From Tubiluchus corallicola (Eukaryota; Priapulida; Priapulimorpha; Priapulimorphida; Tubiluchidae), in contig JAQGDQ010000545.1 in the NCBI GenBank assembly GCA_030141605.1, forward strand, positions 41,504 through 101,503: a DNA stretch of 60,000 nucleotides. The letters run 5' to 3'. The notes beneath the pieces were generated by a model. The model made no database searches and was not told the origin of the DNA. It was given only the letters and a program-made list of their open reading frames with translations. Positions 36,241 through 47,951 of the stretch are shown in pieces. Both the position numbers and the translations under genes were made by a program. The first letter of the stretch is position 1, and every line of letters starts with the position of its first letter.

Positions 36241-36603
36241 GTTTTACGCTTCTTTTACGCGTTTTGGCCTGTTCACTTTGCACTTGCCTTGAGCCGGAGA
36301 TGGAAAATTCCCGTTTTTCCTCTCACATTTTACATTCAGTTTCTGCTCGCCGACTTTACAGCTAATTAAGAACTACAAATGTGCCGTCTTTTTTACGACT
36401 TTGCATTGTAAATCAGCCTCTTGGCTTTCAGGCAAACGCAACTGTAGCGTTTATTATACAGCTCATGTGAAGATAGGGCTAGCATCCATTTATGCAGACA
36501 TCACGTTGTATTTATCACCTGCTCAATGTAAACTCAGCAGCAAACAGGAATCTGCAGTATATAGGTGTTTGCGTAATTGTTCATTGTTTACATTATACCT
36601 GTA
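36241..36603. other. Unassigned sequence
   Basis: The small + frame 36401-36610 is unrecognised. Confidence 0.3.
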
Positions 36604-37030
36604 CACTTAAAGCACAAGAAAGCACTCTTCATAAGTAAAAGATTAAAAAATCGTCTTTAACTTTTATATCACTTACGCGTTGTCTTATTACATAAAGGGC
36701 TTGCGTTAGCATTAACGTTGTATAAAACATGTAAATTTAAACTCCCGCGATGATCGTTAGGCGTAGCCATTTAAACGATGTCATTTGAAATAAGTACTGA
36801 TAACATTGTGTAAAGTTTGAAAAAATAATCAGAGCATTCAGAGGACTCTTTGCAAACTAAGCAAAGTATAAGTACTTTATCTCGTCAGTAAAATTAATAG
36901 TACGTTTTTGGTGAATCAGTGTGATGCATACCGAGAAGGGCAGCCAGTAACGTTTTACCAGTTGGCACGAACAGTTGAAATTATTAAGAATTTTCTTTTC
37001 CAGTTACATAAATCTTTCAAACAGGCAAGC
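36604..37030 (+). mobile_element. Family L repeat copy
   Basis: Shares colinear blocks with 51720-52140: AAGCACAAGAAAGCACTC, GTGTAAATTTAAACTC-like, AATAATCAGAGCATTC, AACTAAGCAAAGTATAAGTA, GTAACGTTTTACCAG. Non-coding, divergence moderate. No clean ends defined. Confidence 0.75.
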
Positions 37031-37479
37031 CCTTTGTACGAAAAGTTTTATAAAAAAAACCCTTTTTTCTACTTTAAAGTTGCTATTTTTTAATTTTCTT
37101 CTGAAATACAGTGACAGGTAATGGTAATAAAGCAATGATATAGTAGTACTATACAGCTGTAAGTCTGTAACACTATGTTTACCTCTTCACGGGACGGTAA
37201 GTGACTAAAATATTTTCACTTACCTCGCCAGTAAACGTTTTAACAGTATACATTTTGCCAGTTAACCTAACCTAATCCCCCAGTGCCAGTGCCACTGCAC
37301 ATTTTGCCTGTGACTATTTCACAGTAGACTAGCAAATTACAAACTAATATTTAAAATGATCTAGCACCTTTTGCTAGTTAAATAATTGCAAATGTGCACT
37401 GACGAGACGTAGATTGGCAAACTGTACAAATGACAAAATGGTGTTCTAATGGCAATGTACGAAATTAATAATACTAATT
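37031..37479. other. Unassigned; degenerate motif precursor
   Basis: CATTTTGCCAGTT- and GCACATTTTGCCTGTG-type motifs at 37250-37320 are the reverse complement of the minisatellite unit that follows. Confidence 0.4.
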
Positions 37480-37905
37480 TTTAGCAGAAATTTTTACTGA
37501 CAAAATGCAAAGCTAGAGATTATGCAATGAAAAAGTGTGTACAGTAAAACTGTTCGTTGGCGAAATGAGCAACTGGCAATGTGCGCATTAACGAAGTGCG
37601 CACAATTGGTAAACCGGAACTGGCGAAATGTACAAATAACGCTGACAAATGCACAATAGTCAAAGTACATACTGGAAAAATATGTACTGACAAAATGATT
37701 ATTGTCGAAATGAGAACACTTGCGAAATGTACAGCTAGCAAAGTGTACAAGGGTGAAATGTAAAACTGACAATGTGCGCACCGGCAAAATATGGAATAGG
37801 TAGAGTGTGCAATAACGAAATGTGCAAGCTACAACTGACGAATTGCAGACTGGTAAAGAGTACAATTAGCAAAGTATTAATCTGGCGGTTTGTGCACTGG
37901 TGAAG
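37480..37905. repeat. Degenerate minisatellite, about 20-bp rhythm
   Basis: Units of the type ACTGGCGAAATGTGCACA recur with variable length and many substitutions (for example GGCGAAATGAGCA, GGCAATGTGCGCA, GGCGAAATGTACA, AGCAAAGTGTACA). Short Cys/His/Phe-rich frames on the minus strand come from the unit. Confidence 0.75.
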
Positions 37906-38234
37906 TAACACAAATCCCAAATGTTATACGAACACGGCTGACAGCTAAACCTCTCACCTGTAGCAACATCAATGGTTCTGTCCAAACTTGGGTTTTACAA
38001 AAACAACCTAAAATCGATTCAGCAAAACCAACCGCAAAAGAATAAAGAAAATCGACATTTGTTGGTTTTTCGAAATCGGCCAGTTTTTGGCCAGTAATGA
38101 CTTATTGCTGCTAGTAGCCTACTTACTATTTTTAGCAACTTATGAAGAAGACAAACGTGAAACAGTGAGGCTAGTACTCATTTGAGATTTTGCTTTTAAA
38201 CCTTTGTTTTTCGTCTAGTAGTATTATTTACAGT
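37906..38234. other. Unassigned sequence
   Basis: Nothing recognised. Confidence 0.35.
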
Positions 38235-39092
38235 GCTTTACTCCATTAGTCCTTGATGCTATAAGAGAGTGTTCATCGATATTTGATACGCAGATTATTT
38301 GTACATTGTCAGCTTGGTGTTTTTAACCACTTGGACAGGTTGCATATTTTACATTTACAACCACACGAAGTCAGACGAATAATTTCTGACCTAAGACAGT
38401 TTATAAAATATGCCATAACTTAGTAGATTTGTCATTTGATAATTTCTTTTATTATGCTGCTACCCAAAATTTACGTTATCACAATTACAAATTGTTCAAA
38501 CATTATTCTAGATTAGGTGTATACAAATATTCGTTCGCAAATAAAGTAGTCCCTATCTGGCATGAACTTAACTATGACATGGTTAATGCACCAAACATTG
38601 CCATTTTCAACAGTAAACTAACAAGCTGCAATTTTTTAAGCTACTGTCATTTTAATCGTTTTATGTAAGCTATTTTTTCTTTACTGTGAGTAGTGTCTCT
38701 CCGTTTTAAATTTCTTTAAAGATAAGAGAATCCTTTATATATGGGCTGGCAAAACTACCTAATAATATAATTGATAAATTGTATGTTTACTCTGCATATC
38801 ACAATACAGTTATATGAACGAACTGCTACAAACTAGGGTATGTTTTGCTTTATGGAATCAACATCTTTTACCATTTTAAAGGTGATTTTTATTAGGTTTT
38901 ATGCCTTTGTGTATTATATTTTTAGTGAACTGTCTTCTGTTTTTATGTTTTTGTGTCTGGGTGTGTATGTATGTATGTATGTAAATATGTTATTAGTTTC
39001 TATCGTAATTTTATAGTATAGTGAATATTTTTTAATTTTTTGATGCAATGCTATGTGTTTTTAAATTTATGAAATAAATTTAAAATAAATTT
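38235..39092 (+). mobile_element. LINE RT-ORF C-terminal fragment and 3' UTR
   Basis: After a frame change near 38400, the + frame to 38668 reads NLRYHNYKLFKHYSRLGVYK, then YSFANKVVPIWHELNYDMVN, then APNIAIFNSKLTSCNF. This matches the LRGHxYKLxK...FxxRVVxxWNxLPxxVVxAxSxxxFKxxL block that ends many LINE ORF2 proteins. Before it LHILHLQPHEVRRIISDLRQ-like sequence is readable in another frame. About 420 bp of 3' UTR follow, ending GAAATAAATTTAAAATAAAT. Confidence 0.82.
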
Positions 39093-39384
39093 AACCCTCC
39101 AGCTTAGAAAACTCCAAACCTGCCCCAGATAATCCACATGACTGATTTATTTTTAGTCTTAGTTTATAGGCAAATCAGTCAACCCGTTCATCAGTAGTTT
39201 TCAAACAATAAATATTTTGACAGGTTTTGTAAAAGAATTACTCAACATCCTTTACTCAAATAATTAAATATTTTGCTAAATGGTCGGAAATTGTGGTTTA
39301 GAGAGAATTCCGATCAAAACGTCTTCAACGTGAAATCCTTACCAGATGTTAACAGCCAGTTGGCCGATCTGGAAAAGAATTTGA

Positions 39385-39432
39385 AGGGGAAGAAAAGGGA
39401 ATTTTAAAGGATGTCTCAAAAAACAAAGTTAT
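39385..39432 (+). mobile_element. Family L-associated fragment
   Basis: GGGGAAGAAAAGGGAATTTT and GGATGTCTCAAAAAACAAAG match 51610-51660. A 12-nt G run follows at about 39442. Confidence 0.5.
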
Positions 39433-39589
39433 ATTATGTCGGGAGGGGGGGGGGGCTCATACAATACATTCTGCATTGTGTAGCAGTTACATAGATTGTC
39501 TCCCATTCCACTGCGTGTAGTTCTGGTTACAGTGAAGCGCTTCTCCTGTCGGCCAGTAACATAAGGCACTCAGAAATTATTACATTCTA

Positions 39590-39828
39590 ATGTTTTGTAT
39601 AAGTACACCTGTGGTGTGTGCCAGGCGTCTGACATCAGTCAGACGACGCGTCATCTTTGTACCAGAATTGGCGAGCATCTCAAAGGCCAGTTTGGCTCTC
39701 AATATACTGCACGCGGAGGTGATTGGGATAGTTTCAACTCTGCATTTAACATTTTATATAGTGCAAGTAATGTTCAAAATCTCAAGATAGCAGAGGCCTT
39801 ATACATTTTGAAGCACCGCCAATTCTAA
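39590..39828 (+). mobile_element. Penelope-like element GIY-YIG endonuclease remnant
   Basis: The + frame reads YKYTCGVCQASDISQTTRHL, CTRIGEHLKGQFGS, FNILYSASNVQNLKIAEA and LYILKHR, then stops. The arrangement (Y-K-Y-x-C, a YIGxT-like box here changed to DISQT, RxxTRIxEH, and a terminal EALxIxKxxP-like helix) is that of the C-terminal GIY-YIG nuclease found in Penelope-like retroelements. The catalytic Tyr-Ile-Gly is mutated and no RT is found upstream. A dead 3' fragment. Similar domains in other elements cannot be excluded. Confidence 0.72.
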
Positions 39829-40754
39829 ACACGCAACTATCGTCGGTGGTACCATGTCACACTCTATCTATTTCTGTATTTTGAAAAATGTTTGACTAGG
39901 TTCCTCAGGGCGTGTAGTGTTCCTAATGGATTTAGTCTCTTGTCACTTTCATAATGACATGCTGCTGGTTTCCCTTATTGTAGATTGTAAATTGTGAAAA
40001 ATGTAGAAGTTGTGTATTATTCTTATAATGCTTACTGCTGTGGCTTTTCATTATGAAGACTTGCATTAATTGTTTACCTGTTGTGTTCTTTTTGGTTCTC
40101 ATGTGTTAGGTAAAATTATTTTGTAGATTTCTCTGCAATTTCTTCCGTTACAACCTAGTTCATTTTGATAAATTATATTACTTTACATCACACATCACTG
40201 AGAGGCACAGGTGGTCAACTCTTTACCCTAAAGGAACTGCTGACGTTGGTGAACTTTTTAACTACATATAAGCCTGGACTTTTTTATATATACATTTACA
40301 CAGCTTGACTTTTGACAAGCTGAAATCCAGCACTCATTAGCAGGGCCCTTTCAATGTGGACGGTTATGATTGGACCAGAATATGACTCATTATAAAAGTT
40401 ACTCTTTCAAGGTGAGGTAATGAACCAGTAGACGTGTCTTTATGATGGATGTAAACCACCCACAGCGGTCACCCATCTATTCACAGAGTGATCTCGTGTT
40501 GATTAACTTTAGTTGCTAACCACACACTATGCAATTTATTCCTGCCGCTCATTCAACAATTTCTGTATGGGGCCAAATGGTTAAAGTCGAACCCCAAAGA
40601 CTCAAACAATGAGTATATAGGATGCCACCAAATGTTATTCTTTCCAAATAAATGATCGCCAATTTATTTTAACTTTGCAACTAACTCGACTTCAGTTCAA
40701 CTTTCACTTTTTTGCCACAGTTCATAAGTTTAAACGATTTTTAATTTTGTTCAG
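39829..40754. other. Sequence upstream of the channel exon, probably intron
   Basis: No exon was recognised here. The last bases form a good acceptor: T-rich TTTTTAATTTTGTTCAG ending at 40754. A second T-rich CAG lies at about 40728. Confidence 0.5.
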
Positions 40755-40888
40755 GTCGGAAGCCATTAGCGGGGCAATCATTCAACCGGAACCACTAGTG
40801 GATTACACGGCTCGAAATGTGTCTCTAATTCTCGACTCAATTCTCAACGCTTCCAGATATGACAAGGCAATGCGGCCTGGGATGGGAG
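40755..40888 (+). CDS. Cys-loop ligand-gated ion channel (GABA/glycine-type) subunit, N-terminal extracellular exon
   Basis: Exon of an anion-selective pentameric channel subunit that sits in the plasma membrane and opens on binding GABA, glycine or a related transmitter. The translated exon runs SEAISGAIIQPEPLVDYTAR, then NVSLILDSILNASRYDKAMR, then PGMG. The alpha-helix followed by ILDxxLxxxxYDxRxRPxxGG is the family's N-terminal hallmark just before beta-strand 1. The acceptor is TTTTGTTCAG/G and the donor GGGAG/GTGTGT, leaving one base of a Gly codon (phase 1). The exon at 56661 completes that codon and continues the family sequence. An NAS sequon (Asn-X-Ser) is present. The signal peptide must be upstream: an in-frame Met at 40675 exists, but the acceptor inside that frame argues against it. 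Which agonist is bound cannot be told. Confidence 0.85.
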
Positions 40889-40914
40889 GTGTGTATATTT
40901 ACAATTTTAATAAA

Positions 40915-41195
40915 TCATCATCGTCATCATCATCATCGTCACAATCGTCATCATCGTCTTCATCGTCTTCATCATCGTCATCACCATCATCATTGCTGTC
41001 GTCGTTGTCGTCATCGTCTTCATCATCGTAATCATCATCATCATCATCATCGTCATCGTCATCATCATCATCTTCATCATCATCATCATCATCATCATTA
41101 TCATTGCCGTCGTCGTTGTCGTCATCGTCATCATGATCATCTTCTTCTTTTTGTCATCATCATTATCATCATCACCATCATCTTCGTCCTCACCT
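40915..41195. repeat. (ATC)n microsatellite
   Basis: CATCATCATC and CGTCATCATC units with GTC variants, about 280 bp, starting 27 bp after the splice donor. Ser- and His-rich frames are artefacts. Confidence 0.95.
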
Positions 41196-42389
41196 TTTCT
41201 TTTTACCCCCATCTTCTCTTATTTTCTTGTTCTTCTTCCTAGTCATCAACGTTATTGTCTTTTTCTTCACGGGCTGGTCTCTTTTTTTCCTGCTCACTTT
41301 TTAGTCGTTCTTTTCTCTCTATTTCGAATGCACTTCAAATGCTAACCTGTGAGCAATGAACGAAATCTTCGTTACGCAGATAGAAAAACAGAAATCGTTT
41401 TTACTTCGCTGAATTCATTTTTCGTGTTGGTGATGAGAAGTCAATATCCTCTTCTGCAGTTTCCGTGCGCCTGTAGGATGTACCATTTACTGGCCAAACA
41501 GCCTCTTAAAAACAGTGTTTTGGGAAATTGAAACTCATAAACTGAGATATTCTTTATTACAAGAAGATTGTCCAAAATACGAGTGGAAATATAAGATGAC
41601 TTCAATCTATGGACACAATTTTCAATACAGTGAAAGGTCAAGTACCCAGAAAACCAATAAAAGTACAGTTCATGAGTTATTGCCTTAAAGTTTTGCAAGA
41701 ATGTTTTTCAAAGTTGGACTTTAATCATTTGCCATTAAAGTTGGGAATCTTATTCGTAATAATTTTGTGGTTACGATAAGAAATAAATTTCTGGAAATAT
41801 GTCGTACAGTCGGAAGTGCAATTAAGTTAATGCATTTGAAACAGCGTGTAAGACTGCCGCGACTAAGATCTTCATTTGCCGAAAAATTTGAATTTGAATT
41901 TTAAGACTGCAGTGAAATTCTATATCTGGTTAATTTTTATGATTAAAAAGATGAATTAAATTATTTGAAATAGAATTAAATTCCTGCCTTAATAGTAGCA
42001 CAAAGATTTTCAGATTTAAAGGAAGCCAAGTTCTAAACTCGAATTTCTAAAATGAGTTTATCAGATTGCTTCTTACTCAGCTCGAGTAAAAGTATTACTA
42101 CATTTCATAAACATAGCTACTCAACATAGACTACCAACATAGACAATAAAAATGCACAGATCGGTAAGGTTCAGTGTACCAGCCTTGATGATTGGCTTAG
42201 GTTCTGCTCCTGCTACAATAGAGACGTCTTCACAGTATCTATAAAGAATATTGAGAATCATTCTCTGTCAAAACAATTGCACAAAGGCAAGTACTGCTTT
42301 ATTTTTATAGTATTCTATCAATCGATGTTACTGATGAAGGCCTCGTTTAGAGCTTCCAAGATTCCCACTTTATGTATTAATGGGCTCAC
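41196..42389. other. Unassigned intronic sequence
   Basis: Pyrimidine-rich to about 41330, then nothing recognisable. Confidence 0.35.
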
Positions 42390-42562
42390 ACTATCGTTCA
42401 AAACACTGTCATTCAAAACACTGTCATTCAAAACACTCATTCAAAATACTGCCATTCAAGGCACTGTCATTCAAAACACTGTCGTTCAAAACACTGTCAT
42501 TCAAAACACTGTCATTCAAAATGCTGTCATTCAAATTACTGTCATTCAATACACTGTCATTA
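42390..42562 (+). repeat. 15-bp tandem repeat, about 11 units
   Basis: Units of CATTCAAAACACTGT with single-base variants (GTTCAAAAC, CAAGGCACT, CAAATTACT, CAATACACT). The period is divisible by three, so frames on both strands stay open. Confidence 0.93.
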
Positions 42563-43729
42563 TCGAGTTTGTCAATATTGAAGGGCCGCGTGGACGCCGA
42601 AAATGACAGTGAAATTTGAATGTCGTTCAAGTTTGTCGATATCAAGCTAGTCTTGATTTCTCTCATTGTCTCTCGTCATTCTCGTAATGAATCGCCAATA
42701 ATAAAGCGCGCTGGTGACTCAGCTAGAAGAATTCATCTACAGCGCATGCGTAAATGGCACGCTTTCACTAAAATAATGAATTATTAACAAAAATCGACTG
42801 CATAAATTGTACTTAATAAACGACGTGCAGAAATTAATGAAGAAATTCCGTAAGTCATACGTAAGTTTTATAGACTTGTATAGGAAACGTACACGAACTT
42901 GCGCTCGTACTCAAACTTGTAAAAACGCAAGCTATGGTGCATTGACAACCCTTTCTGAAATATTTACAGATGAAAATTTATCCAGTAATAGATACACACT
43001 TGGTGCTATCCAAATGTAATTTAAAAATCCATTTGCGCTTCTGCTTTTAATTGCTGAAATATTTGATAATACGTTCTTGTTTCATTTCTTTGCCGAAGTC
43101 CCTTTCTCTTTGATGTCACCTTCCCTTTGCAGCACATGGTAAAACAAAGCTTATTTTCACGCTAACAGTTTCGAAATGAAGAGAAGTTAGAGAACACCTC
43201 TTCAACAAATAGCTATGTGCAGAGTTATATGTAAGGCCTCTATTTGCAGGCTGATAACTCTGCACTGTATCATGAGATATCATGTATCATGTATATGAGA
43301 GTATATATACAACACAGTCAATTACAATTATGTCCTAAATACAGGTACAACAAACTTGCTTATAAAACATCTTAGCAATTATTTATAATTATTAAGATCC
43401 ATAGTAACAGAATTCACTCACTGGGATTATTTAGATTACACTATTAGGAAAGTATTAAAAATTACAAACTTTTCTACATGCACGCTTTACTTACAAAAAC
43501 ATAAGAACAAGGACGATTGCTAACATTTAAGATAAAACCAGAACAAATTTTGCTTGAGTTATACATATATGTACATAAATATATATATACATATGTGTGC
43601 GTGAGCTAAAGTTTATGTTGTATTATGCATTTAATCCTTTTACATCCCTTTACAAACAGTATAAACTTGTCCAGTGAAAACTGGTCGTGTGGACAGAGTT
43701 CAGTGTTTTAAATGTCATTCTTTCGAAGG
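42563..43729. other. Unassigned intronic sequence
   Basis: Nothing recognised. Short TCATGTATCATG/TATATAC motifs occur near 43270. Confidence 0.35.
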
Positions 43730-44060
43730 ACCGTGTAGAGTGGTTGTTCATTTTGAGCATGAAATTTAAATCTTGAATGCGAATTTGTTCTTCTTAGTAT
43801 TATTATCTCTCTTTTTAACATTACCAAATTACTTACGTTGTGTATCAAATTATTCATTTTGAGCACTGACTTATTAAATTTAAACACCAACTCATTTTGA
43901 ATAACGTATTACTCACTTAGAGCACCAAGTTACTCACGTTTGAGTATCAAGTATTTTTGTAGTTGGAGCGTTTGGTTACTGATGTTGAGTACCATTATTT
44001 AATCTTGAGTAGCAAGGTAGCATGCCCTAACTTAAGCACTCGTAGTCAGTGTAAGCACTA
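43730..44060. repeat. Degenerate minisatellite, about 20-22-bp rhythm
   Basis: Recurring TTACTCACGTTTGAGTATCA-type units (TTATTCATTTTGAGCAC, TTACTCACTTAGAGCACC, TTACTGATGTTGAGTACC, TTTAATCTTGAGTAGC). Strongly diverged; boundaries approximate. Confidence 0.65.
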
Positions 44061-44663
44061 ACTTAAGCAACTCGGTATTAGTTTTAACAAATAAATTATT
44101 GCAATTTTCAGTATTAAATTTACGCAGCAACACAGCCTGACACGTGACGTAATCTCTAGAACCCCATGTAAGGTCAGACCTGCTTCATATGACGTAAAAG
44201 GTTGATTTTAGGAAATATTCCCATCACGATTCTATTGTTCTATCAATGTAGAAAAGCGCGAGAAGGCAGAACTCTTGCGTGGGCGGGAATTCCCTATCTC
44301 CCAAAGGTGAGCATTCATCATTTCCTAGGCAGCATCTTTTATAGCCGTATTTGTAACTACTCAGTTTGATATCCGACATAAAAAGCCCAGGAATTCCCAG
44401 ATTGCTATAATGCTATTTCTAACAGATCAGTACACACTTTAAGAACCTGCGTAAATGAGTCAATATATTCATGCAAACCTTACAAGACGAAATCGATTTT
44501 GAAAACACTTCTTTTAAATAGTCTCACGTTTTATAAAACATTTTCTTACAAGAACAGAAAAGTCATTGTTTGGCATTGGGTGGCGCTTCCATGGGACCTC
44601 TTTTGTTGGAAAAGCAGTAAAGTATAATTAGCTTGATATTATAGTTTGGAGACCATTATAGCG
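44061..44663. other. Unassigned intronic sequence
   Basis: Nothing recognised. Confidence 0.35.
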
Positions 44664-44960
44664 TAAGAAGCCTTTCAACAGTTCCAGTGATTGATTATGA
44701 TCGTGAAAAAGTCAAAGATTAAGTGTACCAGACAAGCATTTGTGTACATTTGACAACGCCTGGCAGCACATGCTATTGTAATACTAACAGTTTTAACAGC
44801 TAACTAGAACCTTACCTAGTTCATTTTCTCTTGTTCCCAAAAGATTCTGCTAGTAAATCACTCTACGCACAGACTAATGCATAATTAAGTAAAGTCCACG
44901 TAAAGCAACTGAAGTTACTTAACTGGTGCAGCAGGCGGCTTTGTTTTACCCACATGTTAC
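44664..44960 (+). mobile_element. Family A MITE, right end lost
   Basis: From TA (44664-44665) and AGCCTTTCAACAGTTCC through CTAGTAAATCACTCTACGCA and AAGTCCACGTAAAGCAACTG to TTTTACCCACATGT, as in the 3878 copy. The last 45 bp or so with the right inverted terminus are missing. Confidence 0.85.
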
Positions 44961-45124
44961 TAATTAATTTGACTATTTTTGTGTGACCATTTACGTGACA
45001 GGAATTTGCCCCAACTGCGTCGTTCTTAGCGGTGCCCAAGCACTCACCTTTTACTAATCAGGCCTATCTCTGCAATATTTTGCCTGACCCTTGACAGGAC
45101 CTAACTTATTACCAAGAACAATCC

Positions 45125-45940
45125 TTAAAAGCAGAACCGGACTTAATCTTAAACTGTAAGTTAAAACAATCTATATTTTAAAATATTGAAAAGAAACGTG
45201 AAACAATTATTACCACACAAACACAATTCCACGGTCGCGTCGCTCTTTGCTGTTACATGCATTTCGCCATTTGCTAGTTAGACGGGCACTAGCCCCTGTA
45301 TTTCGGAAACGCATTACACAAAAAACAGGTGCTGTCCCTCTCATTTCAGATGTGTTAGTTTGTGACGTATTATTCACGTTCGACAGCTGAAACGCAGTTC
45401 AGATGTGTTAGTTTGTGACGAACTACACATGTTCGGCAGCTCATGCGTAAGCACAGCGGTAAATTTTGAAATTTGATTTTTTATCTTAGAACTTACCTAG
45501 TTTTAGTACTACACACTGAATATGTTACAGTAGCACTGTACTTCAATTTTCGCTTTCACAAACACGTGAAACACGCTCATGGAATATTTTTGCTGTTGAA
45601 TATTATGTTCGTTTGTGATGCCATCAGTAGTTGGGTTCGCCCGCCATTAATTAAGTTTTTAATCTATTAAGAAACGCTTTTGCAGTATTAATTATGTTTA
45701 AAAGTATATTTTTTATCGGACTTGAAAATGGGGTAGTATATAGCAAATGTGGCATGAAAACACTTGATTACTAATATTTGGTTGAAATTGAATTGGACTT
45801 TCATATACCAGAGCAAGTATGCGAAGCAGCACTAATCATCGTCACCACCAATGATACTGTAACACAAAGTTTTGATAACAAAAAAACTTCTTGGGTCCTA
45901 TATGGGGCACTATATGAAAAATCATTCTACCTTCCTTTAA
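45125..45940 (-). mobile_element. TTAA-1 MITE with internal duplication and insertion
   Basis: TTAA lies at 45125-45128 and 45937-45940. The left end is AGCAGAACCGGACTTAATC and the right end ATCATTCTACCTTCCT. At about 816 bp it is 190 bp longer than the family norm. A 53-bp stretch is doubled (TTCAGATGTGTTAGTTTGTG at 45345 and 45398). A block of about 172 bp (about 45743-45914) is inserted near the right end, flanked by ATGGGGTAGTATAT and ATGGGGCACTATAT. Confidence 0.87.
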
Positions 45941-46619
45941 AGGTGCGACGTTAACCAGCACAATGACAGAGTCGCTGTCCAGTTACTAACCTGGCCCAGC
46001 GTTGCTTAACCACAGCCACTATCGTGAAATGTAACTAATACAACCATGTAATAATGACGAATCGTATAGAATTTATATTAGTGCCATCACCCACTCCACT
46101 AACATATGACTCCAATGTCGAATTTCTGCATAATCAAATATCAGAACTGTTTAATTTCGTGAGGGGAAAAGCTATTATTTGCAGAAAGTATCAAGCCTTT
46201 TCCACTTATTTGCATAGCGATGTTCTCAATCATTTTTTCCTAGTGAGAGTGAGTGAAGTGCTTCGTAGGATAATTTCTCTTGGGTAGGCTTCACGGGGGA
46301 AGCAACGATTGTGGGATAGAATTTAGGTTGGGATCGGGAAAGAAAAAGTTGAAATTATAAATAATTCTGTGTTGATTTTGTATTTTGCTGATTTTTTTTA
46401 TTTTATGTGGGGCTACTGCAGTGCACATAATGATATAGTGTTGGTATTGCTTTCTCGCACGTTTGCCTGTTCATTTACAGTTTAGGCGACTAAAGTTGAT
46501 GGTGTGTCAGTAACGTAAACTGCTCAATATAAACTCTGTCACTGCTGCAGAGCCAACAATGTTCTGACGTCATTGTATATATTACTTCGACATCATTATC
46601 CAATGAATCATACATTCAG
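45941..46619. other. Unassigned intronic sequence
   Basis: The + frame 46054-46287 has no recognisable motif. Confidence 0.35.
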
Positions 46620-46885
46620 AGGGCATGATTCTGTTTACCTCCCTATGCCAGGACTCTTTACTCTCTGCAACATCCCAATTGCATTTATCTCTAAGAATTA
46701 GTGCTGAAGTGTTTAAATTTTTCTGTGCAAAATCTAATTATGTTAATATTTGTCCTCCTGCAGTTCTTTGGCTGGTGCTATTGCTTGTTCTTTCACTGAA
46801 TTATCATCAGGTACTCTAAGCGTATGCCCAATCCATCTTAAACGACGTCTTTTTATTTTCTTGTCCAAGGTTCTTTCATTTTTTC
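46620..46885 (-). mobile_element. LINE RT-ORF C-terminal remnant
   Basis: The minus frame gives RRRLRWIGHTLRVPDDNSVK (the RLRWxGHxxRM block) and, further down in another frame, CNWDVAESKESWHREV, resembling the LGLTWxxAEKxAQDRxxW tail. Frame changes and stops are present. Confidence 0.7.
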
Positions 46886-46916
46886 GTGTAGACTTTCATT
46901 TGAGGTGTCTCTCAGT

Positions 46917-47104
46917 TACGTCATAATTTTCAAACAAATGGCGGCAACCACCACGCCTGAAAATTTCTATTCAGAGGTAGTATATTTTAGATTTATGCTT
47001 TATAGAAAGTTTTTTGCAAAGTTCTCTGTTGCATTCTTCTAAGTTTAAATGATAACAATAAAATAAACCGGACATATTGAGTGGTGAGTTGTCCTTTTCT
47101 TTAA
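46917..47104 (+). mobile_element. TTAA-2 MITE, right-end fragment
   Basis: From AAATGGCGGCAACCACCACG to GAGTTGTCCTTTTCT plus TTAA (47101-47104). It matches the right 190 bp of the 53387 copy. Confidence 0.83.
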
Positions 47105-47951
47105 ATGTCACTGATCGCCAAACCTCTTACGCCTATCGTATTAAGATTAACTCGTTCAGAAAGCAGCAAATTGATTTAATTTGCAGTAATTCTTCTGGTC
47201 ATTCATCGTTTTTGACTTTACTACGTGTCCGTCGAATCATTGCGTGTCAGCAAGCAGGGAAACCTTCAATTCACGTATGCAATAGCTAAACGAAACCATT
47301 AGGGGTGATGTATGGGTCTCGCTAGTTATCTAACGTTGGTGAGAAGACCAAAGTTCTGTCAAATGGCCACACATGAAATTGCTATTCCAATTGCTAGTTG
47401 ATGCATTACACAGGCGGATACAGGTCTAACAAATATTTGTCAGTGACCGCTAGGGGTAGCTAGCAGCTGCACAGGAAATACGTCAGCGTCACTTCCGTAG
47501 AAAAAGTTAGGAAAGCCAGGGACAAATATGTTTTATATGTAACAAATATATTCTCCTGTCATGGGGTGTTCGCAGGAGTGTCAATTAGTTCTGCATCCGC
47601 CATTGTTTGTATTCCGTGCTTTGAATCGGGTTTATTTTCATTTGCAATATTCGGTCTGCAGAGATGGAACTGATGCATAAATTTTCACATATTGCTTTAT
47701 AAAGGACAAAGACGGAATGTATTGGAAAGTTTCTCGCAAAATTTATACCACTTTAACGTCGTCCAGTAAAAACCGAGTAACCGAATGGACCCATAAACTC
47801 ACTTTTTATTATATGTTAATAAATTAAAAACATGCCAAATCGGACTGTGCAAGCTGCAGATTTCGAATTCTATTGACTTTATAGACACATTGAAGATTCC
47901 GACTGAAACCTCCAAGTGCTAAAGAATCTGTTGCTCTTGGAGAACTCAAAC
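47105..47951. other. Unassigned intronic sequence
   Basis: No recognisable gene or repeat. Confidence 0.35.

Noticed and set aside
37494-37865. 123-codon Cys/His/Phe-rich minus frame as a zinc-finger gene
   Set aside because: Cys and His come from the minisatellite unit; there is no finger spacing and the unit varies in length.
40675-40754. Met start at 40675 as the true N-terminus of the channel protein
   Set aside because: The stretch contains a strong acceptor (T-rich then CAG) at 40754 and its residues do not form a clear signal peptide; an upstream exon is likelier.
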